From NCBI RefSeq assembly GCF_001467025.1, contig NZ_LNXV01000036.1, positions 1-64,000 of the forward strand: DNA of 64,000 nt. The letters run 5' to 3'. The notes under the pieces were generated by a model that saw only the letters and a list, made by a program, of their open reading frames with translations, had not been told where the DNA came from and did no database searches. The translations under genes were made by a program, and so were the position numbers. Positions 55,863 to 64,000 of this stretch are shown here, piece by piece; the first letter of the stretch is position 1; every line of letters starts with the position of its first letter. This DNA comes from Legionella brunensis (GTDB lineage Bacteria > Pseudomonadota > Gammaproteobacteria > Legionellales > Legionellaceae).

Positions 55863-57365
55863 ATGGCTCAAATGAAGAAAGAACTTCAAAACTTTAAAGA
55901 TAGCTCGCCTAAGGTAGCTATTACCTTTTACTCCAAACGCACAGAGAAAGATCCAGGATATTACACAGGAATTTTAAGTGAGGAAAATAGAAAGGATGTT
56001 TTGCGACTGCAAGAGGGGCTTAAAAAAGCTTCCATAAAAAAAGGAGGCATCCCGCCACAGGTAGAAATTACACTGTTTCTAATTCCAGATTGGAGTAAAG
56101 GAGAAGATTACAATTCTCCGAGTTATTTAAAAGCAAAGCAAAAGATGCTTGACGATGCACAACAATTCTATGGAAAAGACATTATAATTAAAGATTTTTT
56201 ATCTTCTAAAGTCTCTAAAGCGGAGCTCGATTTTCTAAGAGACTGTAAATCAATGGGAAGCGTTGCTGATATCGTGAAAACACGTACCATTATCGATAAT
56301 GCAGGACACCCTTGTTTACAGACCGATTCTAATGTTACTTGGGCTAATAATGATTTTGAGCGATTGTATGAGCTAACGTTTGCAGCAAATAAAGATGCAC
56401 TTAATGCAAGCCGCTGTTCTGAAGTTTATGTTTCTGCACATAACAAGCTTGTATTTACAAGTTCTGATAGCAAACTACCTGCAATCTTTGAAAAAACATT
56501 GGTTGATTATTGTACCAAGTATAATTCAGATAAGTGGCATAAAAGTGAGTCTTGTAATGGAGTATATGACATCGCTTTTGGTGAAGGCATGTGTCAATAC
56601 GGCCTCACATATAGAGTGCGAGTTCCTGATAAATATAATCCTGGTCAAACGTTCGATTTTTTCCCAGCCAAATTAGGGGATGAACGTTACACCTTGATGC
56701 CTCTTGTTGTCGCTTGCCAACGAGAGAGTTGGCGCCAGGGTATGGCTCCTCCTGATCCTGCTGTAGTGGAGTTAACCGGAGGTCTTAAATTACCCAGTGA
56801 AGATAAAAATAGACCCCCTATTGAAGTTGAAATTAATCATGTGAAGTATGGTTACTATCATTTTAAAAGTTTAGTGAGGGTATTTACCAATGTCCCAAGC
56901 TGGCATTCAGAGGAAGGAATGTCTAAACATAGTGACCAAACTAAAGATTATTTTGAGGGTGCTGAGCATGCGAGGAATTTATTTGTCAGCAAGCAAAATA
57001 CGTCGTTATGCATGGAAATTTTTGCTAGATATTACAATGCGGTTCAGGAAGCTCAGGGAAATGGAAAGCTTTATAACAGTCATGCTTTAGAAGTGTTGGC
57101 AAAACTTATTCCTGATACTGAAGCAGGCAATAAGCTATGTCAGAGTTTGTTTAAATGTAGTGCCAAGGAGTTACATGCAAACCCAAATAGGCCAGCTATT
57201 TTACCTGACATCAAAGAATCTGCTAAAATGAGCTTTGATGTGTCTGTTTTGCCTACTTTTTGGCAACAAAAGAAAACACCGACGCCTGTAGTTAGCACAT
57301 CTCCCAAAGCTGAGACTGAGACTGAGGTGGAGGTAGGTAAAAATCCTACGCAGACTAAAATTTGA
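55863..57365 (+). CDS. Effector-like protein, possible GT-A-type glycosyltransferase
   Basis: A 500-residue cytoplasmic-type protein. Residues 68-158 (VEITLFLIPDWSKG, then a helix, then ADIVKTRTIIDNAG and CLQTDSNVTW) follow the order of the sugar-nucleotide site of toxin-like GT-A glycosyltransferases, where S/A-D-x-x-R-x-x-x-L-x-x-x-G-G precedes a D-x-D. Here the metal motif would be T-D-S-N, which is not canonical. The C-terminus is Glu/Thr-rich (KAETETEVEVGKN), as for Dot/Icm signals. The function remains a guess. An ankyrin gene follows by 31 bases. Confidence 0.55.
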   Translation: MAQMKKELQNFKDSSPKVAITFYSKRTEKDPGYYTGILSEENRKDVLRLQEGLKKASIKKGGIPPQVEITLFLIPDWSKGEDYNSPSYLKAKQKMLDDAQQFYGKDIIIKDFLSSKVSKAELDFLRDCKSMGSVADIVKTRTIIDNAGHPCLQTDSNVTWANNDFERLYELTFAANKDALNASRCSEVYVSAHNKLVFTSSDSKLPAIFEKTLVDYCTKYNSDKWHKSESCNGVYDIAFGEGMCQYGLTYRVRVPDKYNPGQTFDFFPAKLGDERYTLMPLVVACQRESWRQGMAPPDPAVVELTGGLKLPSEDKNRPPIEVEINHVKYGYYHFKSLVRVFTNVPSWHSEEGMSKHSDQTKDYFEGAEHARNLFVSKQNTSLCMEIFARYYNAVQEAQGNGKLYNSHALEVLAKLIPDTEAGNKLCQSLFKCSAKELHANPNRPAILPDIKESAKMSFDVSVLPTFWQQKKTPTPVVSTSPKAETETEVEVGKNPTQTKI

Positions 57366-57396
57366 TATAATAAGCCATTTATAATGGAGAATTAGA

Positions 57397-57720
57397 ATGA
57401 CGGATAGAAACCAATTCAGGCTAATAGATAGGAGCTTACATGAGGCTATTATGGATGGCAATCGTAGACAGGCTCAATTGATAATAGAAAAGCATGATGG
57501 TGATGTGAACTCTCAAGACCAATACGGAGCTTCACCGGCTTTACTTGCCGCCAAACGCAATGATTTCGAGATGTTACAGCTCTTAGTAGAGAAAGGAGCA
57601 GATGTAACACTGAGTGATTACATGGGATTTACTGCCATGCAGTGGGCTCAAGAAAACCGTAATGAAAAGATGGCAGACTTTATAGAAGAGCATAGTAATC
57701 CAGCTCAAATGAGAATGTAG
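57397..57720 (+). CDS. Ankyrin-repeat protein
   Basis: A 107-residue protein made of about three ankyrin units: SLHEAIMDGNRRQAQLIIEK, then DVNSQDQYGASPALLAAKRN and DFEMLQLLVEKGADVTLSDY, and GFTAMQWAQENRN at the end. The helix-turn-helix-hairpin consensus (G-x-T/S-P/A-L-x-x-A) is clear. GGAGA precedes the ATG. It lies 31 bases after the glycosyltransferase-like gene and probably shares its transcript, as a chaperone or partner. Ankyrin proteins of this genus are often effectors. Confidence 0.8.
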   Translation: MTDRNQFRLIDRSLHEAIMDGNRRQAQLIIEKHDGDVNSQDQYGASPALLAAKRNDFEMLQLLVEKGADVTLSDYMGFTAMQWAQENRNEKMADFIEEHSNPAQMRM

Positions 57721-58143
57721 GGCTTCAATAACAATATAGATATTATAATTACCGTATAAAAAATACATTAAACTACTGCGTACATCAACTATTACCCAGA
57801 TGGAACGCAGTAGTTTGATACGTCTAATAAATATCCAATTGCCATCATCTGCTGAGAAGAGCACTTTTCCCTTAATATACCCGCATCCTGAAACCAGGTA
57901 AAAATTGAACATTCATTGATTTTTATGTTGAAAAATAAATCAGCTGTTAAATTTACCCATCGCTTGCAGAGGTCATGAAGCATGAAATAGCGAATGAGTG
58001 AGGTTCGCATATAAAAGCTCCCTAATTTTTTAATGGGAATGCATTTAATTGACAAAGTAATTAACTATAGAATGGCTATAAATTCCGTAATTGGATTACT
58101 GATTTGGACAACCTGCCTGATGGTATTGTTTACGATTAGTTTT
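57721..58143. other. Gap with inverted repeat but no convincing gene
   Basis: The 423-base gap contains a 12-bp inverted repeat at 57770-57816. An 87-codon minus-strand frame (57792-58055) has no ribosome site and an amino-acid mix (many Cys, Phe, Ile) more like chance than coding, though decay of a real gene is possible. A TTGACA lies at 58050-58055 with no well-spaced -10. Confidence 0.4.
57770..57816. repeat. 12-bp perfect inverted repeat
   Basis: AAACTACTGCGT (57770-57781) and ACGCAGTAGTTT (57805-57816) are exact complements with 23 bases between. It lies 50 bases after the ankyrin stop. It could be the terminator of that transcript or the ends of a lost insertion. Confidence 0.55.
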
Positions 58144-58461
58144 CTACCTATTAATTGTAAGTTGCATAAGGCATTTTAGCAACTCTTCTTGAGAAATCGC
58201 AGCAGCTTTTATCTGCAGTACTTTATTACGGGAGGTTGTCCCACGCAGGATAGAAATTTGTTTCTGTGGGATACCTAATATTTTTGCCAAATATTGAATT
58301 AGTAATTTATTAGCCTTGCCATCCTCTGCCACAGCCTGCAGGCTAATCTGCAAGCCCCCCGTGGCATCCAGAGCTATTTTATTTTGCTTAGCACCAGGTT
58401 TAACTTTAAGAGTTAACGTAAGTTGCTCAGCATTACATTTAAGCCATAGCGGGCAACTCAT
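58144..58461 (-). CDS. DUF167/YggU-family protein
   Basis: A 105-residue small alpha/beta protein of the YggU family: LTLTLKVKPGAKQNKI, then LQISLQAVAEDGKANKLLIQ, AKILGIPQKQISILRGTTSR and NKVLQI. The ATG at 58461 is chosen; it overlaps the zipA end by 23 bases, and longer readings add zipA-frame residues. The role is not known. It follows zipA in one transcript. Confidence 0.88.
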   Translation of the reverse strand: MSCPLWLKCNAEQLTLTLKVKPGAKQNKIALDATGGLQISLQAVAEDGKANKLLIQYLAKILGIPQKQISILRGTTSRNKVLQIKAAAISQEELLKCLMQLTINR

Positions 58462-59176
58462 AAGGCTCACTAATATTGAGAATGCGATAATAACGAGCAA
58501 TACTTGCTTCAGTTAATGGTTGACGTTGATCATCTAACAAGTGAGTATCTAATCCATCACGAAGTTGTTTTGCAGTTTCATACATGATAGCAAGGCGTTC
58601 AGCATCGATGGTTGAATTACCTGAGGATTGCATAAAAAGGCAAAGACCTCTCACGCTAAAAGCACCAATATTTTGTAAATCAAATACACCACTTGCCGTC
58701 GCTGCAGCAAGACTGCAAAGAACTGGGCCTTGACCATTCGCATGCTGATGTCTATGAAAGAGATTACCCTCGCCAAAACGCAATCCGGCAGCCAACACTG
58801 TCTGTAGTAATTCATAACCAGCCAACTGACGATTTTCCTTGGCCAATAGAAACATCATCAGTGATTTGCCAGGTTCATTCATCGTTATACTTTTTTCCTC
58901 TAACTCCCCCATGGTGGGCATCTTTGCCGAAATGGTTTGCTCAAAGGCATTATTTTGCACTTCTTCATCATGAAGGTCATGTTTTACTTTGCGTACAGCA
59001 ATAATGTCATCAAAATGCTTATTATCAGCAAGAGACTTATTTTCTCCTTGGCCTAATGATGGCTGATAACTAACAGGATTTAAGCTTTGACGTCTTGCTT
59101 TCATCATGCGCCCTATAGCAATCACAACTCCAATGAGTAACAGAACATTAAGGATTAGACTCCAATTCGCCTGCAT
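58439..59176 (-). CDS. zipA: Cell division protein ZipA
   Basis: A 245-residue membrane protein that anchors FtsZ. A single N-terminal membrane helix (WSLILNVLLLIGVVIAIGRM) with its N-terminus outside is followed by a charged linker (about 25-95). The FtsZ-binding domain (MMFLLAKENRQLAGYELLQT, GLRFGEGNLFHRH, and ends QPLTEASIARYYRIL) completes it. The linker is much shorter than in E. coli. GGGGAG precedes the ATG. It lies 25 bases after smc, a conserved pair. Confidence 0.93.
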   Translation of the reverse strand: MQANWSLILNVLLLIGVVIAIGRMMKARRQSLNPVSYQPSLGQGENKSLADNKHFDDIIAVRKVKHDLHDEEVQNNAFEQTISAKMPTMGELEEKSITMNEPGKSLMMFLLAKENRQLAGYELLQTVLAAGLRFGEGNLFHRHQHANGQGPVLCSLAAATASGVFDLQNIGAFSVRGLCLFMQSSGNSTIDAERLAIMYETAKQLRDGLDTHLLDDQRQPLTEASIARYYRILNISEPYELPAMA

Positions 59177-59201
59177 TTTTTACTCCCCTATATAAAGAAC
59201 T

Positions 59202-62200
59202 CTAAGACGAGCTCATAGACAAAGCCTGTTCTACATCTACTGCAACAATGCGCGAAACTCCAGGTTCACGCATTGTTACCCCAATTAAATGATTTGCCAA
59301 TTCCATGGTTACTTTGTTATGGGTGATAAACAGGAATTGTACGAATTGTGACATCTCTTTTACCAAAGCACAAAATCGTCCTACATTCACATCGTCCAGT
59401 GGCGCATCAACTTCATCCAACATACAAAAGGGTGACGGATTTAATTGAAAAATGGCAAATACTAAAGCCACAGCAGTCATTGCTTTCTCGCCACCTGAGA
59501 GCAAATGGATTGTACTATTCCGTTTGCCTGGAGGTTGAGCCATCACTAAAATACCAGCTTCGAGCAGATTATCGCAAGTTAACTCTAACATTGCACGCCC
59601 CCCACCAAAAAGGCGAGGAAAGAGCGCCTGAAATGCAGTATTGACTTCGTCAAAAGTATTTTTAAGTCGTTGATGAGTTTCCTTATCCATCTTTTCGATA
59701 GCCGCATCAAGAGTCGCCAATGCGTCAGTAAGATCCTGATATTGCTCATCCAAATGCAGCTTACGCTGCAACTCACTGTCATATTCCTCAATAGCTGCCA
59801 AATTAATAGCACCTAATCGTTTAATCTTATCAATAACTTCCTCTAAGGCTTGTTCGCGTGATTCTTGGGAAACATCGGCAGGAATATTTTCCAAGAGGTC
59901 TTTCAATCTCACATCCAATTCTGCCAAAGATTCAACAACACCACTGGCCCGTACGGCAAGTGCTTGCTCTTGCATCTGTTCTTGCTGCATTTTTTCCTGA
60001 ATCATCCGGGCATTTTTTTCTTCCGTGCGCCCGAGCGCCTCGAATGACTCTAATTGTTTCGTCAACGCATTTAAATTTTCCCGACAAAGACTTAATTGCG
60101 TTTCTAGTTCACTATGTTGCAAGACTTTAGTCTGCAAATTATCCTGTAACTCGGCTTCAGGTGTCTCCAAAGCAACCAAGCGAGTCGCCAAAATTTCCAT
60201 TCGCTCATTTAAAGTTTCCAAGCGCAATTGCTCACGTTTCACATTTTCAGTGAGCTGCTGAATTTTGATTTTTTCCCGGTCATAGACTAACTGGCTTTGA
60301 TGCAAGGCTGTTCTTGCTTCATCTACTGCAGTACGGTGCTGCAGTAGCATTTCCTCCCAACTTGCTTTGCCAGTTGTTAATTCTTGTTGCGCATCTTCAT
60401 ATTGCTTGGTTGCTTTTACCGCTGCAGATAAAGAACACTCTGCTCTATCTTGTTCACTCGCAAGCTCTTCTAACGTTAATGAAAGTTCTTCACTTTCAGT
60501 CATTAAAAGATTTCTTCGGGTTTCCGCTTGTAAAAGAGCGCGTTCTTTATTGTGAATGTCAATTTCATAGGCTTTGTAGTCTTCACGAGAGTTCATTAAC
60601 GTCTGTTTTGCAGTTTCCAGACGTTGTTCAGACTCTTTAAGCTTCTGGTGTAGTTGATCGCGCCTATTTTTTAAACCAGACAAATCATCTTGAGCCTCGC
60701 TCAATGTTTCAGTGAGTTTCCCTAACTCTTCTTGGCGCACTAATAACCCAGTTTGCTCTTGACTCTCAGGCTTGGCAATTTTCGCCCATTTCTTAGCCAA
60801 CCAATAGCCATCAGGAGTAATAACTGACTCCATATCATTTAAATTTGGTAACCAAGAAAGTGCCTCTTCTATGTTAGCAGCCGCATAGATATTCTCGAGG
60901 GGATATAACCAGCTTGGATTTAGACCGGTAATCTTATCAATTAATCGCGGGTAATTCCCTTTGGGGGACGCTTCTCCTTGAGTAATAAATAATGCTGAAT
61001 CAATTGGCATCTCATTGATTTTTATCAACAACTCATCCAAGGAATCTAAAACAATAGCCTGTAATCCTTCACCGAGGATTAGTTCACAAGCATATTGCCA
61101 CTCTTTGCTAACAGTTAACTTTTCAACCAGGCGTAATTTTTCTTCCCAACACTCTAAATTCATTAGCTCTTTTGTGCGACCCAAAGCAGCCTGCTGTGCA
61201 GCAAATAATCCAGCCTGTTTTGTAGTTAAATGATGAATATTATCCTGTGAATTAAGAATTAGCTTTTCCGTTTCTAATAATTGATCCCGATATTGTGCCA
61301 CTTCTGCGGCAATTTGCTGTTCAGTTGTCTCTTGCTCCTGCATTTGAGTTGTCAGCAACAATAGGGATTCTTGCTGTATTCGAAGTGTTTCTGCAAGCGC
61401 CTCCACTTCAACCAATCGTTGCTCTTCTGCGATTTTTTCCAATCTTGTCAACAACTGCTGACGTTGTTGGGCAATATGGTGTAGACGAAGTTGCTCTACT
61501 TGGGTTTCACGCAAAGCTTTATTAAGCTCATCCTGAGTAGCTTGCGTTTTAGTATTCCAGATGAGTTGTTGCTGTTGTATATCTTGTAATAACTGCTCTT
61601 GATTGGCAAATTCCTCCTGTAAATTTTGCCAATTGCCGTGCAAAACCCCCACAGACTCTTCGCTGCTTTGCAGTATTTCCGTGTCTTGCTGTATTTGACT
61701 AGTCGCCGCTTGCCAATCTATTTGTATTTGTTGCTGATCAATCTGTAAACGCTGCCTCTCGCGTTGGCTTTGTTGGATAGTTTCCTCCAAGCGAGCAATA
61801 TCGGTAGCCAATTGATAAAAATTAGTTTGTACTTGCTGAAAAACTTCATTGTCATCATGGAGTTTTTCACGAAATAAAGTACTTTGTTTAAACGCTTCCG
61901 CAGCATTGGCTTGATGATTTTCATACTCCGTCATGAGTTGTTTTATTACAGCTTGTTTAGTTACTTGCTCACTCGTAAGTGCTTGCCATTTGAGAGCCAA
62001 AATTTCGGACTTATATAGGCGCTCTTCTGCTTTCAAAATTTTATAGCGTTCAGCTGCTTTGGCCTGTCGCTCAAGCCTTAGTAATTGCTTGTCTAATTCG
62101 TCACGAATATCAGCGACACGCGCTAAATTTTCGCGAGTATGATTAATACGCACCAAAGTTTCCCGGCGTCGCTCCTTATACTTCGACACACCCGCCGCTT

Positions 62201-62696
62201 CTTCAAGATAGGCTCTTAACTCTTCAGGACGAGCTTCTACTATACGAGAAATCGTACCTTGGCCAATGATAGAATAACCTCGTGCACCTGCCCCAGTTCC
62301 TAAAAAGATATCCGTAATATCGCGCCGGCGACAACGACTGCCGTTTAAGTAGTAAAAGGAATCACCATCACGATTAACTACTCGCTTTACAGAAATTTCT
62401 TGATAACTGCCGTATTGTCCAGCCAATCGTCCGAGACTATTATCAAAAACAAGCTCAACAGAGGCTTGTCCTACCCCTTTACGGTGAGTTGAGCCATTAA
62501 AAATGACATCAGCCATTGATTCGCCACGCAGATTCTTCGCTGAGCTTTCCCCCATTACCCAACGCACTGCATCAATCACGTTTGACTTACCACATCCATT
62601 AGGGCCGACAACGGCCACCAATTGGCTTGGGAAAGGGATTATGGTGGGATCAACAAAGGATTTAAATCCCGCCAGTTTTAACTCTTTAAGCTGCAT
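59202..62696 (-). CDS. smc: Chromosome segregation protein SMC
   Basis: A 1,164-residue structural-maintenance-of-chromosomes ATPase. The N-terminal head has the Walker A VGPNGCGKSNVIDAVRWVMG and the Q-loop region. Two long coiled coils (about 170-500 and 650-990) flank a hinge (about 510-630). The C-terminal head has the signature LLSGGEKAMTAVAL and Walker B FCMLDEVDAPLDD. It organises the chromosome with ScpA/B, which are not in this window. It leads the smc-zipA-DUF167 run. Confidence 0.97.
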   Translation of the reverse strand: MQLKELKLAGFKSFVDPTIIPFPSQLVAVVGPNGCGKSNVIDAVRWVMGESSAKNLRGESMADVIFNGSTHRKGVGQASVELVFDNSLGRLAGQYGSYQEISVKRVVNRDGDSFYYLNGSRCRRRDITDIFLGTGAGARGYSIIGQGTISRIVEARPEELRAYLEEAAGVSKYKERRRETLVRINHTRENLARVADIRDELDKQLLRLERQAKAAERYKILKAEERLYKSEILALKWQALTSEQVTKQAVIKQLMTEYENHQANAAEAFKQSTLFREKLHDDNEVFQQVQTNFYQLATDIARLEETIQQSQRERQRLQIDQQQIQIDWQAATSQIQQDTEILQSSEESVGVLHGNWQNLQEEFANQEQLLQDIQQQQLIWNTKTQATQDELNKALRETQVEQLRLHHIAQQRQQLLTRLEKIAEEQRLVEVEALAETLRIQQESLLLLTTQMQEQETTEQQIAAEVAQYRDQLLETEKLILNSQDNIHHLTTKQAGLFAAQQAALGRTKELMNLECWEEKLRLVEKLTVSKEWQYACELILGEGLQAIVLDSLDELLIKINEMPIDSALFITQGEASPKGNYPRLIDKITGLNPSWLYPLENIYAAANIEEALSWLPNLNDMESVITPDGYWLAKKWAKIAKPESQEQTGLLVRQEELGKLTETLSEAQDDLSGLKNRRDQLHQKLKESEQRLETAKQTLMNSREDYKAYEIDIHNKERALLQAETRRNLLMTESEELSLTLEELASEQDRAECSLSAAVKATKQYEDAQQELTTGKASWEEMLLQHRTAVDEARTALHQSQLVYDREKIKIQQLTENVKREQLRLETLNERMEILATRLVALETPEAELQDNLQTKVLQHSELETQLSLCRENLNALTKQLESFEALGRTEEKNARMIQEKMQQEQMQEQALAVRASGVVESLAELDVRLKDLLENIPADVSQESREQALEEVIDKIKRLGAINLAAIEEYDSELQRKLHLDEQYQDLTDALATLDAAIEKMDKETHQRLKNTFDEVNTAFQALFPRLFGGGRAMLELTCDNLLEAGILVMAQPPGKRNSTIHLLSGGEKAMTAVALVFAIFQLNPSPFCMLDEVDAPLDDVNVGRFCALVKEMSQFVQFLFITHNKVTMELANHLIGVTMREPGVSRIVAVDVEQALSMSSS

Positions 62697-62852
62697 TAGG
62701 GACGCAAAAAAAATAAATTGGCAAGATTGTAACCTACAAATAGTCTAGAGGAGAAGAATTGTGACTAGATTGCTTAGGATTGTTAGCAAAATTTCGATCT
62801 TGCTCTTAAATAGATAAGATTTGCGTGTGAATAAAAAGTACGTTTAAAACCT

Positions 62853-63830
62853 TTAAAACTCAAAGATAGCAGTCCCCCAAGTATAGCCTGCACCAAACCC
62901 ACAAAGTAAAATTATATCTCCTCGTTTAATTTTTCCTTCTTGATAAGCTTTATTAAATGCCAATGGAATAGAAGCAGCAGAGGTATTCCCATGTTTATCC
63001 AGAGAAATAATAAACTTTTCTATTGGCATTTCTACAGCCGAAGCTACTGTCTGTAAAATGCGGATATTGGCTTGATGTGGGATAATATGCTGAATATCTG
63101 CAATAGTCAGCTGCGTGCATTCTAAAGCTCGTTTAATTTCATTATTAAAACGAGTAACAGCATTTTTAAAAACTTGTTTACCATTCATTTTGACATAAGG
63201 TTCATTTTTTGAAATTGTCTGCGCTCCTTGGCCTACCCCCCATGGAATGTACAAATCTTGTACTCCCGCGCCATCAGCACCCAACTTACAATAAAAAATC
63301 CCTTTTTCATTGTTTGTTGTTCGCTTCAATAAAAATGCACCAAAACCATCGCCAAATAGAATACCCGTTGCTCTATCGCGGTGATTGATAATTTTGGAAA
63401 AAGCATCGCACCCCAAAACCAAAGCATATTCAAGCTCTGGATTAGCCTGCATCAAATAATAGGCATTTGCTAGTCCATAAAGAAAGCCTGCACATGCAGC
63501 CTGCATGTCAAATGCGATACAGTGGTGAATGTTAAGTCGCTGCTGTAACATTACCGCACTACTAGGCATCACTTGATAGGGAGTCGTCGTTGCCATGACA
63601 ATAAGATTAATCTGTTGAGGAGAAATATTGGCATGAGTAATCGCAGTTAGTGCCGCTTGATAACTACAATCAATAAAATCTTCGTCGTCTGCAAGAATGT
63701 GGCGTTGTTTGATGCCTGTCATTTGCGTTATCCAAGCATCGGACGTATCTAGTTCTAATTCAAGCTCTTTATTGGCAATAATCCTTTTTGGAAGATATCC
63801 CCCACATGACAAAACTTTAATCACACCCAT
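62853..63830 (-). CDS. 3-oxoacyl-ACP synthase III (FabH-like)
   Basis: A 325-residue KAS III enzyme of fatty-acid-type condensation. The catalytic triad is intact: Cys113 in MQAACAGFLYGL, His in HIIPHQANIRI, and Asn in DKHGNTSAASIPLA. The G-F-G-A-G-Y-T-W-G end is usual. I use ATG 63830 behind AAGGAG; a GTG one codon earlier is in frame. No other fab gene is adjacent. A second KAS III end lies just upstream, so this is a tandem pair outside the fab operon, perhaps for a specialised lipid. Confidence 0.9.
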   Translation of the reverse strand: MGVIKVLSCGGYLPKRIIANKELELELDTSDAWITQMTGIKQRHILADDEDFIDCSYQAALTAITHANISPQQINLIVMATTTPYQVMPSSAVMLQQRLNIHHCIAFDMQAACAGFLYGLANAYYLMQANPELEYALVLGCDAFSKIINHRDRATGILFGDGFGAFLLKRTTNNEKGIFYCKLGADGAGVQDLYIPWGVGQGAQTISKNEPYVKMNGKQVFKNAVTRFNNEIKRALECTQLTIADIQHIIPHQANIRILQTVASAVEMPIEKFIISLDKHGNTSAASIPLAFNKAYQEGKIKRGDIILLCGFGAGYTWGTAIFEF

Positions 63831-63942
63831 CACTCAACTCCTTTTCAGGCTATGCGAAAATAGTGGTTACCTTAAGAAAGCTCTCTTTTGCGACTAGTTA
63901 CAGGCATAGCTCTCATGAATACCCACTTACATCCAAGCCTTC

Positions 63943-64000
63943 TTAAAGATGCCATTTAGCGATGCTGCCACTAAAACCAACGCCAAAAGAAATTAATAAA
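63943..64000 (-). CDS. C-terminal end of a second KAS III-like synthase (partial)
   Basis: At the window edge the minus strand reads LLISFGVGFSGSIAKWHL and a stop at 63943-63945. The S-F-G-V-G-F-S stretch with a final tryptophan matches the last strand of KAS III proteins (compare CGFGAGYTWGTAIFEF of the neighbour). Only 18 codons are visible. It is upstream of, and in the same direction as, the complete KAS III gene, with about 110 bases between. Confidence 0.55.
   Translation of the reverse strand, partial: LLISFGVGFSGSIAKWHL

Noticed and set aside
57792-58055. 87-codon minus-strand frame
   Set aside because: No start signal, no family, poor coding character; possibly decayed coding DNA but not supportable.
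58072-58179. 35-codon plus-strand frame with one membrane-like stretch, overlapping the end of the DUF167 gene
   Set aside because: No ribosome site, and it runs antisense into the DUF167 coding region.
1-64000. CRISPR arrays, rRNA genes and complete insertion sequences
   Set aside because: No regularly spaced repeats, no rRNA stretches and no intact transposase were seen; only one transposase tail at 7677-7751.

Overview
The window looks like a chromosomal segment of a Legionella species or a close relative in the Legionellales. The DNA is AT-rich. Gammaproteobacterial housekeeping blocks (rsmB-fmt-def, dprA-smg-topA, the murF-to-lpxC division and cell-wall cluster, smc-zipA) are interspersed with unrelated, low-similarity proteins that resemble Dot/Icm effectors. 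These include a cholera-toxin-like ADP-ribosyltransferase, an ankyrin protein, a protein with a bipartite nuclear-localisation-like signal and a glutamate-rich tail, and a large protein with an internal duplication. The genus is an inference from gene order and effector style, not a search result.

Region by region. 1-7.9 kb is an accessory and decaying zone. It holds a MauE/DoxX membrane gene with a shifted 5' end, an AI-2E transporter, a universal-stress-protein scrap back to back with a frameshifted Na+/H+ antiporter, and then an intact MarR-controlled three-gene operon (GCS2-type carboxylate-amine ligase, GNAT acetyltransferase, glutamine-dependent amidotransferase). The operon ends in a transposase remnant and a pair of covarying hairpins beside a tRNA-Pro(GGG) gene. 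8-19 kb carries a secreted GH18 chitinase, a fused alpha/beta 2-oxoacid dehydrogenase E1 with a glutaryl-CoA-dehydrogenase-like enzyme, a FliK/FlhB-tail pair, a cysteine-rich lipoprotein and a 1,194-residue effector-like protein. 19-28 kb has a VanX-like dipeptidase broken at an A7 run, an alpha/beta hydrolase, a half-size EamA protein, a long PBP4, an orphan ParB, a CPBP protease, rsmB, fmt and def. 28-38 kb has dprA-smg-topA, two effector-like genes, an LtaE/VOC/APH/bPH2 run and dciA. 38.5-38.8 kb is a gene-free AT-rich stretch with four DnaA-box-like sites. 39-41 kb has two unknown proteins. 40.7-53.6 kb is the minus-strand cluster murF-mraY-murD-ftsW-murC-murB-ddl-ftsQ-ftsA-ftsZ-lpxC, without murG. 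53.8-57.7 kb is a run of three effector-like genes. 58-62.7 kb is smc-zipA-DUF167, and the window ends with two tandem KAS III genes, the second cut by the edge.

How the genes work together. The division and peptidoglycan genes are tightly packed, with GTGA, TAATG and ATGA junctions, and are probably translationally coupled. FtsZ carries the C-terminal peptide that ZipA, encoded 16 kb away, would bind. The three-gene operon at 3.9-7.7 kb is the best candidate for an undescribed system. Its amidotransferase resembles the N-acetylglutaminylglutamine amide (NAGGN) osmoprotectant enzyme, but the usual GNAT/ATP-grasp fusion is replaced by a separate GNAT and a YbdK-like ligase. That suggests an N-acetylated, amidated glutamine or glutamate dipeptide made by an alternative ligase.
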